64,000 bases of DNA from Flammeovirgaceae bacterium (GCA_016709845.1 JADJMA010000011.1:1-64000); one strand, 5' to 3'. Positions 40,683-51,254 are shown, numbered from the stretch's first letter. Numbers and translations are program-made. Notes: a model not told the origin generated them from the letters alone.

Positions 40683-41896
40683 ATGGCTAAAAAAATTAAG
40701 TTACCTGCTTCCATGGAATTTTATCAGGATAACACGAAACTAAAGTGGGTCATCCTGGTTGTTTCTGTCTTGATAAGTTTCGGATCTATTTACTACACCC
40801 ATGTATTGGTTGAACAATTGAAAGGTCGCGAAAAGCAGCAGGTAGTTTTGTTTGCCAAAGCCTTGGAATATACTTTAATGAACGATGATGGCAACATTGT
40901 ATTTATCACCGATGAAATCTTGTTTAAAAACAAATCAATACCCGTTATCTGGCTTACCAAAGACAATGAATATCAATATGTGAATATTGATATTAACGAA
41001 GCCTGGTCTGCAGAAAGAAAGAATGCTTTCTTACGTATACAGGTGGAGGAAATGAAAGATTCGTTTGATCCCATTGAAATTGTTTTACGCGATGATAGCA
41101 CAGGCGAGATTTTTGGAAAGCAATATGTCTATTACAAAAACTCATTCTTATTAACCCAGCTTATTGCGTTTCCTTACATCCAACTTTCTGTGCTCGCCAT
41201 TTTTGGCTTTATCTCTTACCTCGCGTTCAACTACTCGCGCACCGCAGAACAAAACCAAGTGTGGGTGGGGTTAGCTAAAGAAACGGCTCATCAATTAGGC
41301 ACCCCACTCTCCTCCCTCATGGCTTGGGTAGAAGTACTGCGCGATGACCCTGACATTAAAAATAAAGGAATTGTCGATGAACTTGATAAAGACATAAAAA
41401 AGTTAACGGTGGTAACGGAGCGATTTTCAAGTATCGGATCAACCCCCGTACTCAAAGATGAAAACGTGTATCTATTGATTAATAATGTAGTTGGCTATTT
41501 ACTCCACGGGTATCATCTAAAATTAATTTTGAAGTCTACACACTTTCAGAAACCATACAAGCTCGTGTGCATGCCCCACTTTTTGAATGGGTAATCGAAA
41601 ATCTTTGTAAAAATGCTGTTGATGCTATGGGCAGCTCGGGTACCATAGCTATTAAAATTCTACGGGGTAGTGATCATAAAGTATTTATTGACATTTCCGA
41701 TACGGGAAAAGGAATTCCAAAAGCCCTTATTGCCAATGTTTTTAGACCTGGATTTACCACCAAAAAGAGAGGGTGGGGCTTAGGATTGGCCCTGGCAAAG
41801 CGGATAATTGAAATGTACCATGAGGGAAAAATTTATGTGAAATCCTCTGATGAAAACCAAGGCACTACTTTCCGTGTGGAACTAAAAAGTGCTTAA
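40683..41896 (+). CDS. Sensor histidine kinase, one frameshift
   Basis: Membrane sensor kinase of about 404 residues. The start at 40683 (MAKKIKLPASMEFYQDNTKL) lies just after a terminator. Two membrane helices (WVILVVSVLISFGSIYY and LIAFPYIQLSVLAIFGFISY) bracket a periplasmic domain. The phospho-acceptor box is KETAHQLGTPLSSLMAWVEV. A missing or extra T near 41498 shifts the frame (corrected FTPRVSSKINFEVYTLSETI). The ATPase domain follows with N box VIENLCKNAVDAM, DISDTGKGIPK and GWGLGLALAKRIIE. No response regulator gene is adjacent. Its position after the ABC exporter hints at a shared stimulus, without proof. Confidence 0.92.
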
Positions 41897-41996
41897 AAAG
41901 TAAAACAATCTGTTTAAGTAGTACAACTAATTGACTATCAGAGTTTAGGTTGAAAAATTTAGAATAATGCCAGCTTCAACAAAACCTACATGCTGG

Positions 41997-42028
41997 TTTG
42001 TATTAACCCCCACAAAAAATTACTTTTG
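41997..42028 (+). promoter_or_regulatory. Bacteroidota promoter of atpDC
   Basis: A TTTG at 41997-42000, a 20-base spacer and TACTTTTG at 42021-42028 match the TTTG / TAnnTTTG pattern of the Bacteroidota primary sigma factor. Predicted transcription start is about 42035, leaving a leader of about 60 bases before atpD. A cacaaaa/ttttgtg inverted repeat overlaps the -7 box. Confidence 0.6.
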
Positions 42029-42098
42029 TGGCCCGGATTTTAACCTGATTAGGGCCAAATCCGAATAATCAAGAATCTTTAAAAAAATCTATAAATCA

Positions 42099-43603
42099 AT
42101 GGCCAATAGCGGTAGAATCACCCAAGTAATCGGTCCGGTAGTAGACGTTGCATTTGACGAGCCCGCAACAAAACTCCCCAACATTCTTGATTCCCTAGAA
42201 GTAACCAAAGGAGACGGAACTTTAGTAGTGCTTGAATGTCAGCAACACCTCGGTGAAGACCGGGTACGCACAATCGCTATGGATGGAACCGAAGGATTGG
42301 TTCGCGGTATGCAAGTGGTTGATACCGGCTCACCTATTCAAATGCCTATTGGTGAAGATATTAAAGGTCGTCTGTTCAACGTAGTAGGTCAGGCTATTGA
42401 TGGTATTCCTCAACCTAAAGGAAAAGATTCATTGCCCATCCACCGCTCGGCACCGAGTTATGAAAGTCTATCAACCTCCACAGAGGTTCTGTTTACTGGT
42501 ATCAAAGTTATTGACCTGATTGAACCCTATTCAAAGGGTGGTAAGATTGGTTTATTTGGCGGTGCGGGTGTTGGTAAAACCGTATTGATTCAGGAATTGA
42601 TCAATAACATTGCCAAGGCTTATGCGGGTTTATCCGTATTTGCCGGTGTGGGCGAACGTACACGCGAAGGAAATGATTTGTTGCGCGAAATGATTGAAGC
42701 AGGAATTGTAGATTATGGTCCTGAATTTATGAAATCGCTCCATGCAGGTGGATGGGATCTTTCTAAAGTGGACATGGATAAACTAAAGATTCCAAAGCAA
42801 CCTTTGTTTTCGGTCAGATGAACGAACCTCCAGGTGCCCGTGCTCGGGTTTCCCTTTCGGGTTTAACCGTTGCTGAATATTTTCGCGATGGTGACGGTCA
42901 GGGAAAAGGAAAGGACATTCTATTCTTTATTGATAATATCTTCCGCTTTACACAAGCTGGTTCAGAAGTATCAGCCTTGTTAGGTCGTATGCCTTCTGCG
43001 GTGGGATACCAGCCTACACTAGCTTCCGAAATGGGTGCTATGCAAGAGCGTATTACCTCTACAAAAAATGGTTCTATTACATCTGTGCAAGCCGTTTATG
43101 TACCTGCCGATGACTTGACCGATCCGGCTCCGGCAACAACCTTTGCACACTTGGATGCTACTACGGTATTGTCTCGTAAAATCGCAGAATTAGGTATTTA
43201 TCCGGCCGTGGATCCTTTGGACTCCACGTCAAGAATTTTACGTGCTGATATTGTAGGTGAGGAACATTACAACTGTGCTCAGCGCGTTAAATTAACTCTT
43301 CAGCGGTATAAAGAATTACAAGATATTATTGCCATCCTGGGTATGGATGAATTGTCTGATGAAGATAAACTTACTGTATCACGCGCCAGACGAGTACAAC
43401 GTTTCTTATCGCAACCCTTCCACGTGGCCGAAGCCTTTACCGGTTTGAAAGGCGCCTTGGTTGATATCAAAGACACTATCAAAGGATTTAATATGATCAT
43501 GGATGGCGAAGTAGATCATTTACCTGAGATGGCGTTTAACCTGGTAGGAAGCATTGAACAGGCAATCGAGAAAGGCGAGAAGATCATGGCAGAAGCAGGT
43601 TAG
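42099..43603 (+). CDS. atpD: F0F1 ATP synthase subunit beta, one frameshift
   Basis: Catalytic subunit of F1. From 42099: ITQVIGPVVDVAFDEPATKL, Walker A GLFGGAGVGKTVLIQELINN and VFAGVGERTREGNDLLREMI. The Bacteroidota-type insert HAGGWDLSKVDMDKLK follows. Loss of one A near 42786 breaks the frame (corrected DSKATFVFGQMNEPPGARAR). Then come Walker B ILFFIDNIFRFTQAGSEVSA, GYQPTLASEMGAMQERITST and VDPLDSTSRILRADIVGEEH. About 501 residues to the TAG at 43601-43603, a normal length. The DNA downstream of that TAG contains an in-frame lysine-rich extension, listed separately. Confidence 0.95.
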
Positions 43604-43696
43604 AAAACCACGGTAAAAGCAGGTGAGAAGAGCAAAACAGAAGTAGATAAGAAGATCACAGCAGAAGCAGGCGAGAAGAAGCCAAAGAATAATTAA
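43604..43696 (+). other. In-frame duplicated tail after atpD (possible C-terminal extension)
   Basis: After the atpD TAG the same frame stays open for 30 codons to a TAA at 43694-43696, encoding a Lys/Glu-rich segment (KTTVKAGEKSKTEVDKKITA, then EAGEKKPKNN). The block at 43652-43678 repeats 43580-43606 at 22 of 27 bases. At the position of TAG the repeat has GAG. Either the tail is a degenerate duplication outside the gene, or TAG is a one-base error and AtpD is about 31 residues longer. Confidence 0.55.
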
Positions 43697-43757
43697 CTGA
43701 ATTCAGGTCGTTGTTGGATTATCGAACTAACAAATTACCGAATCAACGAATCAGATT

Positions 43758-44002
43758 ATGCATTTAGAAATACTGACACCTGAAAAAAGCTTTTTGAAGG
43801 CGAGGTTACATCGGCTACCTTTCCAGGAGAAGACGGATCGTTTCAGATTTTGAATAATCACGCTCCGCTCGTTAGCTTATTGAAGGATGGAGTGGTTGAA
43901 TACAAATCAAATGGGCCTACGGAAAAACTTCATATCACCGGGGGTGTGGTGGAAGTCTTAAAAAATAAGGTTATTCTGCTTGCGGATGGTGTGAAGAACT
44001 AG
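43758..44002 (+). CDS. atpC: F0F1 ATP synthase subunit epsilon, one frameshift
   Basis: Short epsilon subunit of about 81 residues. The start at 43758 reads MHLEILTPEKK when one A is restored in the A6 run near 43790. It continues LFEGEVTSATFPGEDGSFQI, then LNNHAPLVSLLKDG and ITGGVVEVLKNKVILLADGV. This is the N-terminal beta-sandwich only; the helical hairpin domain is absent, as in many Bacteroidota AtpC. Follows atpD, same strand, ends at a terminator. The spacer before it carries small direct repeats (cgaatcaacgaatcag). Confidence 0.92.
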
Positions 44003-44023
44003 AGAACAAACTTAGTCAGTCAT

Positions 44024-44056
44024 AAAAAAACCCGATTTTATAAATCGGGTTTTTTA
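44024..44056. terminator. Bidirectional terminator between atpC and a lipoprotein gene
   Basis: Stem aaaaaacccgattta / taaatcgggttttt with a minimal loop; A-rich on one side and T-rich on the other, so it can serve both convergent genes. Confidence 0.88.
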
Positions 44057-44071
44057 TGGATTATATCTTGG

Positions 44072-44569
44072 TTACTGCCGGACGATCCATTTAACAAAAA
44101 ATACAACACCAATAATCATCGCTATCCCTCCGATAATATAGAAAACATCACCACCAATGATGAGGGCAACAATACCCACAGCGCCAAAAATAGTTGCAAG
44201 CATCAAATCCTTGTCCATAGCATTAGTAGCCTGTGTAGAAGAAGGAGACAACTTAGCTTTTTGTTCCTTTACCGTTGATTTTATTTCTGTGCGGATATGA
44301 CTACGAAGGGCCTTTCGTTCCGTCTTCGTCATTTGAATATAGGTTTTTCGAACTTCTGTAGCCGGTGCTATTGTCTCCTTGATTTCTATAGGTGCTACCG
44401 AAGTACTTGCCACCAACGTTGCGGGATCGATTACAGCAACAGGTGCTTCAACAATTGCTTCCTTATGATAACCTCTTGGTGAATCATAGGAATTAAAACT
44501 AGCGGTGTATTTAGGTCCCGAACACGAAGCTAAAAGTACTACAGCAAATAGGTAAATAATTTTTTTCAT
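44072..44569 (-). CDS. Hypothetical lipoprotein with C-terminal membrane helices
   Basis: A 165-residue protein. The signal KKIIYLFAVVLLASCSGPKY has a lipobox (ASC). A low-complexity Thr/Ala/Val-rich middle and a basic helix (RKALRSHIRTEIKSTVKEQK) follow. Two C-terminal hydrophobic helices (LATIFGAVGIVALIIGG and FYIIGGIAMIIGVVFFVKWI) close the protein. The layout, lipid anchor plus two C-terminal helices, occurs repeatedly in Bacteroidota proteins of unknown role. Intact. Confidence 0.72.
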   Translation of the reverse strand: MKKIIYLFAVVLLASCSGPKYTASFNSYDSPRGYHKEAIVEAPVAVIDPATLVASTSVAPIEIKETIAPATEVRKTYIQMTKTERKALRSHIRTEIKSTVKEQKAKLSPSSTQATNAMDKDLMLATIFGAVGIVALIIGGDVFYIIGGIAMIIGVVFFVKWIVRQ

Positions 44570-44581
44570 TTTAAGGGGGTT

Positions 44582-44885
44582 TTATTGTTTAAAATTAGAC
44601 ATAATTCGATTAAAGAAACGCTTTTCAAAGTCCCAAAAAAAACGGAACTGACCAAAAATAAATCCATAAAACAATAAAAAAAAGATTGTATACGGGGAAA
44701 ATTAAAATCCAATAGGCTACGCTTGCCCACAAAGGTTTGGTGCCCGTAGGAAACCAATATTCAAAGAGGGGCTGTTTAATAAATAATACCGTAAATCCAG
44801 TACAGGCGAAAACAATCAGAATCAAAACAACCTGCCCTAAGCTATTTACTTTCCACCGCGCCTGTAATTTATTTAACCAACTCAT
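44582..44885 (-). CDS. Small membrane protein (DUF6787-like), one frameshift
   Basis: About 101 residues. The start at 44885 gives MSWLNKLQARWKVNSLGQVV, followed by LILIVFACTGFTVLFIKQPL and a second hydrophobic stretch near WASVAYWILIFPVYNLFFIV. In the T run near 44678 the frame shifts. The restored end reads FYGFIFGQFRFFWDFEKRFF, then NRIMSNFKQ. The K-W-K-V opening and the FGQFxFFWxFEKR ending match a small uncharacterised Bacteroidota family (DUF6787). Function unknown. Confidence 0.7.
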
Positions 44886-44921
44886 GAAGAAATATTACGC
44901 CTCAAGATACTAAGCAATGAA

Positions 44922-45599
44922 TCAAGAAAAGGGTTTCCATAAATCATTTTTTGGTACTTCTGCTAAAACTAACCACGGTTCCTTTTTTACAGGATGATTA
45001 AATTCAAGTTGACGGGCAGGCAAGCCAATGCTTGCATCGGAGGCAGGTTTTGGATATCCATATTTTAAATCGCCAACGATAGGGCAACCCATAGAAGCAA
45101 GTTGCACCCGGATTTGGTGAGGCCTGCCCGTAATCGGTTTTACCTCAAGCAAATAAAAGCCCGATCGCTCACGCATCAATTTATAACTCAATTCAGATCG
45201 TTGACCTTTTGCATTTTCGCGGGCATAGGCCGTTGTCTTATTCTTCTTCTCATCCTTCACCAACCAGTGTATCAAAGTGTCTTCATGCCTCGATGGCCTG
45301 GATTCAACAATCGCCCAATACGTTTTCAAAGTTTCTCTTTCACGAAAAAGGGTATTCATTCTCTCCAATGCTTTCGAAGTTCGCGCAAAAACAACTACTC
45401 CGCTTACGGGCCTGTCCAAACGATGAACGACACCCAGAAAAACTTCACCCGGCTTTTGATACTTTGCCTTAATGTATTCTTTTCCAAGGTCAACTAAAGG
45501 CTTGTCCCCGGTTACATCACCTTGCACCAACATACCTGCTGGCTTGTTGACAATCAGCAGGTGATTGTCTTCATATAAAACCTGTAAGGGATTAATCAT
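44922..45599 (-). CDS. RluA-family RNA pseudouridine synthase
   Basis: A 225-residue enzyme lacking an S4 domain. The catalytic motif is GVVHRLDRPVSGVVVFARTS, with the nucleophilic Asp in HRLDRP. Other family blocks are YEDNHLLIVNKPAGMLVQGD at the start and KPITGRPHQIRVQLASMGCP near residue 155, then GDLKYGYP. Target uridine is not predictable (RluA/RluC/TruC group). Intact. Divergent from the beta-lactamase-like gene. Confidence 0.9.
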   Translation of the reverse strand: MINPLQVLYEDNHLLIVNKPAGMLVQGDVTGDKPLVDLGKEYIKAKYQKPGEVFLGVVHRLDRPVSGVVVFARTSKALERMNTLFRERETLKTYWAIVESRPSRHEDTLIHWLVKDEKKNKTTAYARENAKGQRSELSYKLMRERSGFYLLEVKPITGRPHQIRVQLASMGCPIVGDLKYGYPKPASDASIGLPARQLEFNHPVKKEPWLVLAEVPKNDLWKPFS

Positions 45600-45641
45600 A
45601 AAACTTTGTAAGTGAGAACGGGAGATAGAACAAACAAAAAC

Positions 45642-46527
45642 ATGATGGCAAAACTAGGCCTCTTCTTGCTGTTTCTAACGGCTCTCACAGCCTGTAACCC
45701 AGAAACAATCAATTAACAATTTACAAAAATCCATAGAAGCAAAATTGGCTGAACAACCGGGCAAGTTTGCGGTGGCCTTTACCACTCTTTCTTCGAACGA
45801 ACAATTACTTATTAATGCTCATGAGCTCTTTCATGCCGCCAGTACCATGAAAACACCCGTGATGGTTGAAGTTTATAAACAAGCCGCAGCTGGAAAATTT
45901 TCACTGAAAGATTCAATTATTATTAAAAATGAATTTATCAGTATTGCGGATGGCAGCCCGTATTTGTTAACTGCCGATAGTGACAGCTACGCATCAATCT
46001 ATGAGCATATTGGTGAAAAAAGAACCATCTACTCGTTGATGTATGACATGATTATTGTGAGCAGCAACCTGGCTACCAATCTAATGATTGACTTAGTCGG
46101 TGCAAAAAATGTAACACAAACCCTGCGCGATATTGGCGCTAACGATATTCAGGTATTACGGGGTGTAGAAGATGCAAAAGCGTTTGACGCAGGGCTCAAT
46201 AATCAAGTAACTGCGTATGATTTGATGTTGCTGTTTGAGAAAATTGATGCCGAGGAAATTGTAAACAATGAAGCCAGCATGAGCATGATCGATATTTTAC
46301 TGGACCAACGGTTCAATGAAATTATTCCGGCTAAACTACCTGCCAATGTTAAAGTGGCGCACAAAACGGGGTCTATTACAGGTGTGCAACACGACTCAGG
46401 AATTGTTTACTTACCGAATGGTAAAAAGTACGTGCTGGTTCTGCTCTCAAAAGACCTGCCCGATGCCGATGCCGGTGTTGCCGTACTTGCCGATATCTCC
46501 AAAATGATTTACGATTACGCCAAGTAA
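45642..46527 (+). CDS. Class A beta-lactamase-like serine hydrolase lipoprotein, one frameshift
   Basis: About 295 residues. A lipoprotein signal (MAKLGLFLLFLTALTAC) begins at 45642. The frame shifts near 45705 and continues QSINNLQKSIEAKLAEQPGK. Beta-lactamase motifs: active-site SxxK in FHAASTMKTPVMVEVY, SSN in MIIVSSNLATNLM (SDN equivalent) and HKTGS in VKVAHKTGSITG. In the omega loop the ExxLN motif reads DAGLN, with Asp replacing the deacylating Glu166. Real beta-lactam hydrolysis is therefore uncertain; it may be a penicillin-interacting or esterase-like relative. Ends convergently with prfC (13-base overlap). Confidence 0.82.
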
Positions 46528-48120
46528 AACGTTAAATCAATCCTTAAACTCTGAGGTAAATGGAAATTTATGTCAGGAAAATTATCCTGGACCATTTGCA
46601 ACCACGCACGTGACTCTGCCATAAATACTAATTTACCATCCTTATCGCGGGCAATATGACGTTGCTTCGAATCAAGAAATTCCTGAAGCTTCTTGCCATC
46701 TTTACTACTAATCCAGCAGGCCTTGTAAATATTTTGGCCGGCAAAATCAGCTGAAGCCGAATATTCATTCTTCAATCGAAACTGAATAACTTCAAATTGC
46801 AGTGGCCAACCACGCCTACTACTTTTCGGTTGCCCAGTTCGTAGGTAAATAACTGCGCTACCCCTTCCCTCCATCAATTGAAGTAATCCCTTTTCCAATT
46901 GCTTGGTTTTCATCGCATCCTTGTTGAGCACTTCTTTGAAAATTTCAGGGGAGAAACTTGGAATACCTGTATACAACATCTTTTCCCCCTCCGTAAGTGT
47001 ATCTCCGATTTTTAAATTACCCGTGTCATACAATCCAACAATATCGCCAGGCCAAGCCTCATCTACTGTTTCACGATCCTGCGCCATAAAGGCTGTTGCG
47101 TTTGAAAACCGAATTCCTTTATCCTGTCGCACGTGATAGTAATTGGTGGCTCGTTCAAACTTACCTGAGCAAACTCGCAAAAAGGCTATTCGGTTTCGAT
47201 GCCTTGGATCCATGTTGGCATGAATTTTAAAAACAAAACCTGTAAATTTTTCTTCTGTTGGATCAACTACGCGGGTCGTGGTTGCCCGGGGAATAGGCGG
47301 TGGGGCAATAGTGATAAATGTGTTGAGTAATTCCTGCACCCCAAAATTATTCACAGCACTGCCAAAAAAAACAGGGGCTACATCGCCACTCAAATAATCG
47401 GTCGTATCAAATTCAGGGTAAACGCCTTCTATCAACTCAACATCTGTGCGCAATTGCTTGGCATAATTTTCTCCAACCAGCTTATCCACTTCCTGACTGT
47501 GAATATCAGTTATCTGAACCGTTTCTTGAATGGTAACTTTGCTGGGTGTGAATAAGCTCAGATTCTTTTCATACAAATTGTAAACACCCTTAAAAGTTTT
47601 TCCCATACTAATGGGCCAACTTAAGGGTCTTACTTTAATGGCAAGTTTTTCTTCTATTTCGTCAAGCAAATCAAACGGATCGCGCCCTTCCCGATCCAGC
47701 TTATTAATGAAGCATATAACCGGAGTATTGCGCATGCGGCAAACCTCCATCAGTTTTTCAGTCTGCGACTCAACTCCTTTTACGCAATCAATCACCAGAA
47801 TTACGCTATCTACCGCGGTGAGCGTACGATAAGTATCTTCGGCAAAATCCTGGTGACCGGGTGTATCGAGTAGATTTATTTTTATGCCGTTATAGTTAAA
47901 CCCCATAACCGAGGTGGCCACGGAAATTCCCCGTTGCTTTTCTATCTCCATCCAATCGCTGCGCGCATGGTCTTTGATCTTCGATGATTTTACTGCCCCA
48001 GCTTTTTGAATAGCTCCACCATAGAGAAGCAACTTTTCGGTAAGCGTAGTTTTTCCTGCATCAGGGTGACTGATGATACCAAAAAGTCCTTCGTTTGCTT
48101 ATTTCCTGTTCCTGTGTCAT
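46515..48120 (-). CDS. prfC: Peptide chain release factor 3, one frameshift
   Basis: GTPase that recycles RF1/RF2 from the ribosome. The start at 48120 reads MTQEQEISKRRTF. An extra T in the T5 run (minus strand) at about 48081-48085 breaks the frame. The corrected reading is GIISHPDAGKTTLTEKLLLY (Walker A). The other frame continues with RSDWMEIEKQRGISVATSVM, DTPGHQDFAEDTYRTLTAVD and CFINKLDREGRDPFDLLDEI. Domains II and III follow to FPDINFHLPQSLRIDL. About 535 residues, normal for RF3. Divergent from the aldo/keto reductase. Confidence 0.93.
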
Positions 48121-48227
48121 GATAAAAATGAGGCGCAAAATAACTAATTTGAGTATCTTGTTTCCCTTTAAGAGCAGCTACTTTTCCAGCATTCAAAAAT
48201 TAAAATCGCTTCTAAATACCCCTTAAA

Positions 48228-49200
48228 ATGGAATACAGAAAATTTGGAAGAACGAATTGGCAGGTAAGTGAAATTGGGTATGGCATGTGGGGCCTTGCCG
48301 GATGGAAAGAAACAGATGAAGCAGAGGTAAGTAAAGCACTTGACAGGGCGGTAGAACTGGGTTGCAATTTTTTTTGATACCGCCTGGGGTTATGGGGTTG
48401 GCGTAAGCGAGCAAATTTTAGGAAGACTGCTGCACCATCATGCTTCCAAACGATTGCATTTCGCTACTAAAATTCCACCTAAAAATTTCATGTGGCCATC
48501 AAAAGCAAATTATACGTTAGAGGAATGTTTTCCTGCTTCGCATATTGTTGAATACACTGAAAAAAGTTTAAAAAATCTGAATGTAGATTGCATCGATCTG
48601 CAGCAATTTCATGTGTGGGAGGACAGCTGGGCTCACAATGATGAATGGAAAAAAGCCATTGAAAAACTGAAGGCTGAAGGAAAAATAAAACACATAGGTG
48701 TAAGCGTAAACCGGTGGGAACCCGACAATGTACTCAACACTCTTAGAACAGGATTAATCGATTCCGTTCAGGTAATCTATAACATCTTCGATCAAAATCC
48801 GGAAGACAATTTATTTCCGCTGTGCCGCGAACTGAATATTGGCGTGATTGCGCGAGTACCTTTTGATGAAGGAACGCTTACAGGCATGTTAACAAAAGAT
48901 ACTGTATTCCCGGAAGGAGATTGGCGCGCCACCTACTTTGTTCCAGAAAATTTGAACGCAAGTGTTGATCATGCCGAGGCTTTGCAGCACCTAATCCCCA
49001 ACCGAATGACCATGGCCGAAATGGCCTTACGCTTTATCTTATGTAATAATGACGTCCATACCATAATACCGGGCATGCGCAAAATAAGGCATGTAGAAGC
49101 CAATATTAAGGTAAGTGATGGCAAGCAATTGGCTTCAGCGCTGCAAGATGAATTGAAAGGCCACCGTTGGGATCGGACACCCACAAAATGGTCTCAGTAA
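48228..49200 (+). CDS. Aldo/keto reductase, one frameshift
   Basis: NADPH-dependent oxidoreductase, about 324 residues. From 48228: MEYRKFGRTNWQVSEIGYGM, GLAGWKE and ALDRAVELGCNFF. In the T8 run at 48368-48375 one T is in excess; the corrected reading is FFDTAWGYGVGVSEQILGRL, with the catalytic Asp and Tyr. The catalytic Lys lies in HFATKIPPKN and the His in DLQQFHVWEDSW. The cofactor end reads IIPGMRKIRHVEANI. Substrate unknown. Homopolymer break, so probably intact in the organism. Confidence 0.92.
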
Positions 49201-49242
49201 GTAAATTCTGCCACTCTGTCACTTTTTCCCTTTAAATCCCCC

Positions 49243-49259
49243 TTGGCATAACCCTTGTT
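49243..49259 (+). promoter_or_regulatory. Sigma-54-like -24/-12 motif upstream of dnaK
   Basis: ttggcataacccttgtt has GG and GT separated by ten bases, close to the TGGCAC-N5-TTGC pattern recognised by RpoN (GT in place of GC). It lies about 50 bases before the dnaK ATG. No TAnnTTTG box or CIRCE element is visible in the same spacer. Confidence 0.4.
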
Positions 49260-49306
49260 CAAGAGGTCTTGCATAAGAACTCTAAAATCAAAAAACTGAA
49301 CATATC

Positions 49307-51228
49307 ATGGGAAAAATTATTGGAATAGACTTAGGAACCACCAACTCGTGCGTTGCTGTAATGGAAGGCAATGAACCTGTGGTGATTGCCAATAGCGAAG
49401 GTCGTAGAACTACGCCTTCTATAGTAGGATTTTTGGATAATGGAAAGGGTGAACGCAAGGTGGGTGATCCTGCCAAACGCCAAGCCATAACCAATCCAAA
49501 GAACACGGTATCTTCTATCAAGCGCTTTATGGGCAAAGAAGTTTGGTGAAATCAGTGGTGAAAAGAAGATGGTATCATATGAAGTGGAAAGTGGTAACAA
49601 CGACACCGTGCGTGTGCGCATTGGCGATCGGTTGTATACTCCTCAGGAAATTTCTGCCATGATTCTTCAAAAAATGAAGAGTACGGCAGAAGACTATCTG
49701 GGAACAACAGTTACCGAAGCGATCATTACTGTTCCTGCTTACTTCAATGATGCCGAGCGTCAGGCAACCAAAGAAGCCGGGCAAATTGCCGGTTTGGATG
49801 TGAAAAGAATTATCAATGAGCCTACGGCTGCTGCCTTGGCTTATGGTATGGATAAGAAAAACAAGGACATGAAAATCGCGGTGTACGACTTAGGTGGCGG
49901 TACATTCGATGTGTCAATTTTGGAATTAGGTGATGGCGTGTTTGAAGTGAAGTCGACCAATGGTGATGTGCACCTGGGTGGCGATGACTTTGATATGCGC
50001 GTTATGAACTGGCTGGCAGATGAATTTAAAACCGATAAGAATATTGACTTGCGCAAAGACCCGATGGCTTTGCAACGCTTAAAGGAAGCTTCAGAAAAAG
50101 CAAAAATTGAGTTGTCGAGTAGTAATGAAACTGAAATCAATCTACCGTATATCACATCGGTAGATGGTGTACCCGAACACTTAGTTAAAAAACTTTCACG
50201 TGCTAAGTTTGAACAGTTGTGTGATGACTTGATTAAACGCACACTTGATCCTTGCAAAAAGGCAATGGCCGATTCCGGATATTCTGTTAGTCAGATTGAC
50301 GAAGTAATTCTGGTGGGTGGTTCTACCCGTATTCCAAGAATTCAGGATGAAGTAGAAAAATTCTTTGGCAAGAAGCCTTCCAAGGGTGTAAACCCCGATG
50401 AAGTAGTTGCTGTGGGTGCTGCCATTCAAGGAGGTGTACTTACGGGTGAAGTGAAGGACGTGCTTCTATTGGATGTAACTCCGCTTTCCTTAGGTATTGA
50501 AACGATGGGTGGTGTGTTTACCAAATTGATTGAATCCAACACAACCATTCCTTCAAAGAAATCGGAAGTGTTCTCAACCGCATCAGATAATCAACCTTCG
50601 GTGGAAATTCACGTGTTGCAAGGCGAGCGCCCGATGGCTCGTGACAACCGTACTATTGGCCGGTTCCACCTCGATGGAATTCCACCCGCACCGCGTGGAG
50701 TACCTCAAGTGGAAGTAGTCTTTGATATTGATGCCAACGGTATCCTTCATGTATCAGCAAAAGATAAAGGCACGGGTAAAGAACAGAAGATTCGGATCGA
50801 AGCTTCATCCGGCTTGACCGATGCTGAAATCAAGAAGATGAAGGAAGAAGCTCAGGCTAATGCAGAAACTGACAAAAAAGAAAAAGAGCGTAGAGAAAAT
50901 CAACCAGGCAGACTCGCTGATTTTCCAAACTGAAAAACAGTTGAAGGAGTTTGGTGAAAAACTTTCTGAAGGAAACAAGACTGCAATTGCTCAAGCGTTG
51001 GATAAACTGAAAGAAGCTCACAAGAGTCAAGATGTAGCGGCTATTGAAACCGCCATGAATACACTCAATGCAGCCTGGCAGGTAGCCTCTCAGGAAATGT
51101 ATGCCGGAGGGTCACAAGCCGGAGCAGCACCTGGTGGTGAGCAACCGAATCAATCGGCTAACGCAGGGGCTGGAGCATCGGGTAGCAATGGTAATGCAAC
51201 CGATGTAGAGTACGAAGAAGTAAAATAA
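49307..51228 (+). CDS. dnaK: Molecular chaperone DnaK, two frameshifts
   Basis: Hsp70 ATPase, about 640 residues. The N-terminus reads MGKIIGIDLGTTNSCVAVME. An extra base near 49540 splits it (corrected KRFMGKKFGEISGEKK). The ATPase core is clear: EAIITVPAYFNDAERQATKE, IAVYDLGGGTFDVSILELGD and EVILVGGSTRIPRIQDEVEK. The substrate domain holds DVTPLSLGIETMGGVFTKLI. A second shift near 50890 joins to VEKINQADSLIFQTEKQLKE. The tail is Gly/Ala/Asn-rich and ends ATDVEYEEVK, the EEVK-type C-terminus of bacterial DnaK. grpE and dnaJ lie 12-13 kb upstream. Confidence 0.95.
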
Positions 51229-51254
51229 GATAAACTCATTGAGCAACAGCTAAC

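Noticed and set aside
49307..51228. Programmed ribosomal frameshifting in dnaK, atpD or others
   Set aside because: There are no consistent slippery heptamers with downstream structures. The breaks occur in many unrelated genes and in both directions, which fits random indel errors.
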